Part shown: piece after piece, positions 59,470 to 64,000 of the stretch
How positions within the stretch are numbered: the first letter of the stretch is position 1
Layout: every line of letters starts with the position of its first letter
NCBI GenBank assembly: GCA_018417955.1
Contig: JACTVC010000001.1
Location: forward strand, 3,782,001-3,846,000
Length of the DNA: 64,000 bases
From: Laccaria trichodermophora
Taxonomy: Eukaryota > Basidiomycota > Agaricomycetes > Agaricales > Hydnangiaceae
Direction: 5' to 3'
Program-made: the position numbers and the translations under genes
Notes under the pieces: model-generated
Told to the model about the DNA's origin: nothing
The model's input: the letters and a program-made list of their open reading frames with translations, nothing else
Database searches by the model: none

Positions 59470-61107
59470 TCAATTCCTCAAAGTCGTCAAATCTACAAAA
59501 GGACTGCCCGGCTGACTATCAATCGCTACCGTCTTCATACCAGGACACTTCAAAGCAATCTGCTTGATGATAGTCGTCTTCACCCTCTCCACCTCAGCCG
59601 GACAAGCCCGCTCATCCGCAAAATCAACGTGATCTAAGCACGGAAAGAGTGACAGAAACTCCGCAAACACAGCTGGCATATCCCGAAAGATAATTAACCA
59701 ATAGTTCGAGTGTATGCCGAGGTTCTTGACGTGCATGCGAGTGACGATGCTCAAAGTGCGACCTTGAGAAACGTGTGCCTCCATCCACTGTACAGCGCCT
59801 GGCATCAAGGTGAACTGGAAACACAGTTCGATGCCTTTCGAGCGATGAGCGAGGACAAACAGGGCGTCGTCGAAGAGGTTGTAGTCGAAGAGAGTCACGG
59901 GATATAGTTCGGAGGAAATCGTCACCTTGGTCAGTTTCGGGCAGGCGTCTATGGGGCCCAAAAGCCACGCTATAAACATCGGGTGGGCTTTGATCTCAAC
60001 TAGTTCGGGGAGTATCGCTTTCTTAAGAGGCGATTCTCGCTTAGTCGGCCTCTCAAGAATGCCGTACAGGTTGAGGACCATGATTAAGGGATGCCGCACA
60101 AGGAAAGCTGCGATCGTCGCGAATTCTAGACCTATAGGCCATGGGTGCAGCTTGAGATCTGAAAGGTATTCGAGCTTAGAGAGGTTTGGAAGGGAAAGAT
60201 TGTCGAAGATGGTTTTCCAGATCTCTCGATGAAGGATGGCTTTGATGGAGAAATCTGTGATGGAGGCTGCATGAGCTTGGAGGGTGGGCTGGGTCCAGCC
60301 TAAGAAGGGGGGTTCGAAGAGCATTTGGCAGTGAAGATGGAGTTTCCGTAAAGATGGAGGGTGCTTAGATGATGGAACGCCAGTGGCTGGCAAAGAGGAG
60401 CGAGTTGGGCTCTTGACCCTCCGAATCTTAGGCGACAACTTGGGATGGAACAGAGGAGTCCTGACAGGCAAATGAAGTTGAGAAAGTGGAGAATCATCGA
60501 ACCGTCGCGGATTTGATATACAGGGGCTCGGAATGAGGTTGCCTCCAAGGACTTTCAAGGTACTGCAAGACGTGAGCAGCACGTCATCCAAAAGCTCACA
60601 TATCTCCTCCTTCCACCTGTCCGCACCAACTTTATCCGGGCCCTTCGCCGACTCCAACCAGGTATCGAACCAGCTCAAGTTCAGCGTCAACCTGTCCATT
60701 TCGGGCATGCGCGCGATTAACACGCGAAGGGTACACAAGTCCGGAAGCATCCTGTGCACTTCTCGATTCGGGTAAAAGTCGATGGTGGTGGGGTTGACGA
60801 AGAGCGCAAGTCTGAGTGCGCGGAAGAAGCATTCCGAGGGCTCCCGAAGCACCAAGTTTGTGCTCGAAGGATCGATTCCTGCGCGGTAGAAAATGATGGG
60901 TAGAGCGAGGTAGTGAAGTCGCTTGCATGTCATAGCCAAACCACAGAGAGTTTCGGCGGGGAGGTCTCGTATGAGGTTGTTGATGAGCTCATTGGGGAGG
61001 TCAGCGAGCCCCGCGAGGGGGTGTTTAGTTGTTTCTTTGGGCAGAATAGCCGCGAGGGAGGGGGGTATAATGTTGATCATCTGCGACGCCTGTCCGAGTA
61101 TGAGCAC
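59470..61107 (-). CDS. F-box protein with LRR-like C-terminal region
   Basis: A single uninterrupted frame of 545 residues, unusual for this intron-rich window. Residues about 32-75 form an F-box: GLADLPNELINNLIRDLPAE, TLCGLAMTCKRLHYLALPII. The rest contains spaced leucine-rich strands (SLRKLHLHCQM, LSLPNLSKLEYLSDLKLHP, ACPKLTKVTISSEL, LFPCLDHVDFADE) as in the many mushroom F-box proteins that recruit targets to SCF ubiquitin ligases. The target is unknown. A second ATG at 61080 is an alternative start. The lack of introns may mean a retrocopy or intron loss. Confidence 0.85.
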   Translation of the reverse strand: MLILGQASQMINIIPPSLAAILPKETTKHPLAGLADLPNELINNLIRDLPAETLCGLAMTCKRLHYLALPIIFYRAGIDPSSTNLVLREPSECFFRALRLALFVNPTTIDFYPNREVHRMLPDLCTLRVLIARMPEMDRLTLNLSWFDTWLESAKGPDKVGADRWKEEICELLDDVLLTSCSTLKVLGGNLIPSPCISNPRRFDDSPLSQLHLPVRTPLFHPKLSPKIRRVKSPTRSSLPATGVPSSKHPPSLRKLHLHCQMLFEPPFLGWTQPTLQAHAASITDFSIKAILHREIWKTIFDNLSLPNLSKLEYLSDLKLHPWPIGLEFATIAAFLVRHPLIMVLNLYGILERPTKRESPLKKAILPELVEIKAHPMFIAWLLGPIDACPKLTKVTISSELYPVTLFDYNLFDDALFVLAHRSKGIELCFQFTLMPGAVQWMEAHVSQGRTLSIVTRMHVKNLGIHSNYWLIIFRDMPAVFAEFLSLFPCLDHVDFADERACPAEVERVKTTIIKQIALKCPGMKTVAIDSQPGSPFVDLTTLRN

Positions 61108-61681
61108 TTTGGTTGGAAGGAGGTCAGTGTAAGAAGTATACTGACGGGTGTTCTAGTTCGAACTAAACTGCGTTTCACGAATAGCCGCGCAGCAGACTAG
61201 TAAGTATGACCTGGTGGCGTCCAAATCCATCATCATTCGAGTCATCCACAGCATGCAGAGTCCGTTGAACCCTGCGCTGATTTCTAAATATACTTCTATC
61301 AGCACGAGGACCGAGAACATCCAAGTTAGCTAATAAACGTACTTCAAGTTGTGCAGTTTCTATATCGCATTCTTCGCAACTAGTAGTTTGAGGTTGGGGC
61401 CATGTGGTGAATCGATGATCGTCGTTGATCGTTGCACCTGATCAGCCGCCCATCACATTCAACGGAACATAAAGTAAATGTAGGACCATAGCAAGCGGGG
61501 AGAGTCAAGGTCGAGCGAGCACAGGTCAAGCAATGTGCTAGTGCTCGTGAGGGAGCAAAGCATCTATCACTCAGTTCATCAACATCCTCTCCAGAAAACA
61601 CTTTCCAAGGTCGGACAATTATTGAAAGCCTTGCTTTATTATCTTCCCTAAGTACATATCATAATAACGAATAAATCCCGC
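61108..61681. other. Intergenic between the F-box gene and the repeat-protein gene
   Basis: Holds the upstream side of the F-box gene and the 3' UTR of the repeat-protein gene. The minus frame at 61380-61601 has no motif. Confidence 0.5.
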
Positions 61682-63320
61682 TCAGTCAAGCTCATCCAAA
61701 TCCTCATAGATCCATCGTGCCTCAAGTCTGTTCATCGTCATCAACACCCAGACTCAAAGATCAAGAAAAAAAGAACACTCACTCATCCAAATCACGTTTG
61801 CCCTGCTTGCTGCTGCCGCTGCTGCTTCCGCCTTTGTTGTGCGTCTGCTCATAGACCTTCTGGGAGAGCGTCTGCTGGTGAGTTTGCCGCACCGAGTTAC
61901 CCTTGGCAGCCTCCTTTAACTGGTCCTTGCCTGGCTTAGTGATCATGCTCCGAGCAGGGCCGTGAGTAACAGCGTCGATTGCGGCTTTGAACATCCGCGC
62001 TTCGAGTCTACAAACCCATTATCAGTAAAAGCCGTGCTTGAATAAACGAACTGAGAGCTCACTCCTCCAAATCGCGTTTGCCCTGCTTGCTGCTGCTTCC
62101 GCCTTTGTTGTTCGTCTGCTCATAGACCTTCTGGGAGAGCGTCTTCTGGTGAGGTTGTTGCACCGAGTTGCCCTTAGCAGCATCCTTCGCCTGCTCCTTG
62201 ATTGGCTTTGTGATCACGCTACGAGCAGGCCCATGAGCAGCAGCATCGATGACGGCTTTGAACATCCGCCTTTGCAGTCTACAAACCCATCATCAGTAAG
62301 TCGCCTCGAAAAATTGAGCTGAGAACTCACTCCTCCAAATCGCGTTTGCCCTGCTTGCTGCTTCCGCCTTTGTTGTTCGTCTGTTCATAGACCTTCTGGG
62401 ACAGCGTCTTCTGGTGAGGTTGTTGCACAGAGTTACCCTTAGCAGCATCCTTTGCCTGCTCCTTGATTGGCTTTGTGATCACGCTGCGAGCGGGGCCGTG
62501 AGCAGCAGCATCGATGACGGCTTTGAACATCCGCGCTTCGAGTCTACAAACCCATCATCAATAAGTGGCATTGAGTACATGGACTAAAAACTCACTCCTC
62601 CAAATCGCGTTTGCCCTGCTTGCTGCTGCCGCTGCTGCTTCCGCCTTTGTTGTGCGTCTCCTCGTAGACCTTCTGGGAGAGCGTCTTCTGGTGAGTTTGG
62701 CGCACCGAGTTACCCTTGGCAGCCTCCTTCAACTGATCCTTGCCTGGCTTTGTGATCATGCTCCGAGCGGGGCCGTGGGTGGCTAGGTCGACTACAGCTT
62801 TGAACATCCGCGATTCCAAGACGTCACTGCCAATCAAGTCAGCTGAGATTCGATGATAAAAGGTAGTAAGGTGAACTTACTCGTCAAAGTAGCGTTCTTG
62901 CAACTCCAGCTCGAGGTCGCGTTTGCCCTGCTTTGTGCCGCTGCTGCTTCCGCCGTTGTTGTTGTTGTTGTGCGTCTGCTCATAGACCTTCTGGGAGAGC
63001 GTCTTCTGGTAAGGTTGATGTACCGAATGACCCTTGGCAGCCTCCTTTGACTGGTCCTTGCCTGGCTTCGTGATCATGCTCCGAGCGGGGCCGTGGGTGG
63101 CTAGATCGATCATAGCTTTGATCATTCGTGCTTCCAGTGCATCGTTGCTTTCGGTGGAGCGGGATTGGAGGTATGAGCCGCTATTTTTTTTGTTGGTTAG
63201 AAAGAGAAGAGGAAGAAGGAAGAGAAGGGAGACGTACTGGATTGGGCCAGCGATGGCTGGGACGGCGAGGATGGCGGCGGCGGCGACGGCAGCGGTGGTG
63301 GTGGTGGTGAGTTGGACCAT
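61682..63320 (-). CDS. Secreted five-repeat precursor with Lys-Arg (Kex2-type) cleavage sites
   Basis: Seven exons (63320-63238, 63180-62881, 62826-62596, 62543-62331, 62278-62063, 62007-61783, 61727-61682) join in frame to 437 residues. Exon 1 is a signal peptide (MVQLTTTTTAAVAAAAILAV then PAIAGPI). Exons 2-6 each encode one repeat of about 70-85 residues. Shared blocks are RMFKAVIDAAAHGPARSVIT, KPIKEQAKDAAKGNSVQQPH, QKTLSQKVYEQT, a Gly/Ser/Asn spacer and KQGKRDLEE. Lys-Arg pairs fall at residues 114-115, 200-201, 271-272, 343-344 and 418-419. Exon 7 adds an acidic tail, LEARWIYEDLDELD. There is no cysteine. The design matches fungal Kex2-processed repeat proteins, which yield several secreted peptides; processing here is inferred. 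The repeat sequence itself is not one I recognise. Confidence 0.85.
61783..63180 (-). repeat. Five tandem exon-intron units within the repeat-protein gene
   Basis: Each unit is one exon (300, 231, 213, 216 and 225 nt) plus an intron of about 50 nt. All introns interrupt a codon after its second base (phase 2). Introns between repeats 2/3, 3/4 and 4/5 are themselves similar, beginning GTGAG and ending TGGGTTTGTAG, so whole exon-intron blocks were duplicated. Confidence 0.9.
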
Positions 63321-64000
63321 GTTGTGTGTTTAGAGGAGGAGGGTGTGTGGATAGAGGTCGTTTGTGGATGAAAGTCGTGGAAGATAGAGTAGGTCGTAGA
63401 TGAAAGTAGTGTAGTAGAAGATAAGAACCTCTCGAGTGGCCTGCACTGAGTAAGGTGGTTGGGTGGATGAGTGCACAGCGCTAAAGAACGTCCATCGTAT
63501 TCAGGTGGTTTTTATAGCTTTTCGGAGGGATGTATTATCCAAGCGACATGCGTAAGCCTTCGGAAGCTATGTCGCCAGCGAGTATTTTGGCTCCATTATT
63601 GACCAGGATACGCGGCTACGGCACGTATAGAAGAATGATCCAATCACGACGTGCGTACGGTGGTGCAGGTGACACAGATGCTTGGAGATGCCTGGGTAGC
63701 GAATTCCAATGATATGGATCGGCTATACGTCGCTAAAACTCAGAAACACCCTGGATTTCTAAGGCGTCATCGTTGATTTAGCAGCACATTGGTCCTGGGA
63801 CAGAAATGTCGCCTCTAAGTTCCCCCAATTTCGCTCGCCAAGGGGGGGGGGGGGGGGGTTATAGAACAAAAGAGGTTACATAACTTGGGGTCCGATCTTG
63901 CGCTCTGTAGGGGGGGAGCCGTAGTCCGCGATGTCGGGTCCGCTGCTCTGGAGTCTGAACTGCGGGTTTCACGCTATTTAGAGCAATGATGATCGTACTC
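63321..64000. other. Promoter side of the repeat-protein gene and window end
   Basis: Purine-rich plus strand (pyrimidine-rich on the coding strand) just upstream of ATG 63320 fits a leader. A run of 17 G lies at 63842-63858. The plus frame at 63530-63712 has no motif. Confidence 0.5.

Noticed and set aside
61682..63320. The repeat protein as a pheromone precursor
   Set aside because: There is no C-terminal CaaX motif and no cysteine, and the peptides are far longer than lipopeptide pheromones.
63842..63858. A run of 17 G as a regulatory or structural element
   Set aside because: Long homopolymers are common in fungal intergenic DNA and are prone to sequencing error; nothing else at the site supports a function.

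Overview
This window is nuclear DNA of a filamentous basidiomycete, most likely an Agaricomycete. The genes are split by many 50-60 nt GT-AG introns. The gene families are typical of mushrooms, a tRNA-Ser carries a short intron, and transposons are decayed by CpG loss. No organism name can be read from the sequence.

Left part (1-34 kb), mostly genes. The 3' half of a two-domain GTPase gene (1-1031, +) faces a complete paralogue (11983-14716, -). In the paralogue a Rho-like domain lacking key catalytic residues is fused to a second P-loop G domain. Between the pair lie a NOSIP/RING-type protein (2743-4618), a cysteine-rich type I membrane protein (5602-6926) and two multi-pass membrane proteins (7159-8913 and 9620-11183). 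Next come tRNA-Ser(TGA) with an intron (16448-16551), a small membrane protein (17305-17974), an unnamed helical protein (19266-20782), a nested pair of DNA transposons (21241-22691), a tail-anchored P-loop protein (22830-24318), a hAT-like MITE with 8-bp target duplications (24979-25758) and an HMG-box transcription factor (28076-29570). The stretch 29.6-35 kb has no gene I can support.

Middle part (35-50 kb), a transposon graveyard strongly depleted in CpG. It holds a near-perfect palindrome of about 2.2 kb centred near 36.6 kb and a LINE 3' fragment with an RNase H domain. It also holds a decayed multi-exon gene interrupted by that LINE, and an 8-kb LTR element without gag-pol (41392-49380) whose LTRs are nearly identical and flanked by GTCCC duplications.

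Right part (50-64 kb), genes again. These are a Tag1-like DUF3712 vacuolar membrane protein, a 2-oxoglutarate/Fe(II) oxygenase, a TA-flanked MITE, a ZIP zinc transporter, another nested transposon and an F-box protein. The most novel-looking locus is 61682-63320: a cysteine-free secreted precursor of five tandem repeats, each encoded by one exon and each ending in a Lys-Arg site of the kind cut by Kex2. It could release several related peptides of about 70 residues.

Exon boundaries were read by hand from splice signals and frame continuity; spliced lengths are given where the exons sum to a whole number of codons.
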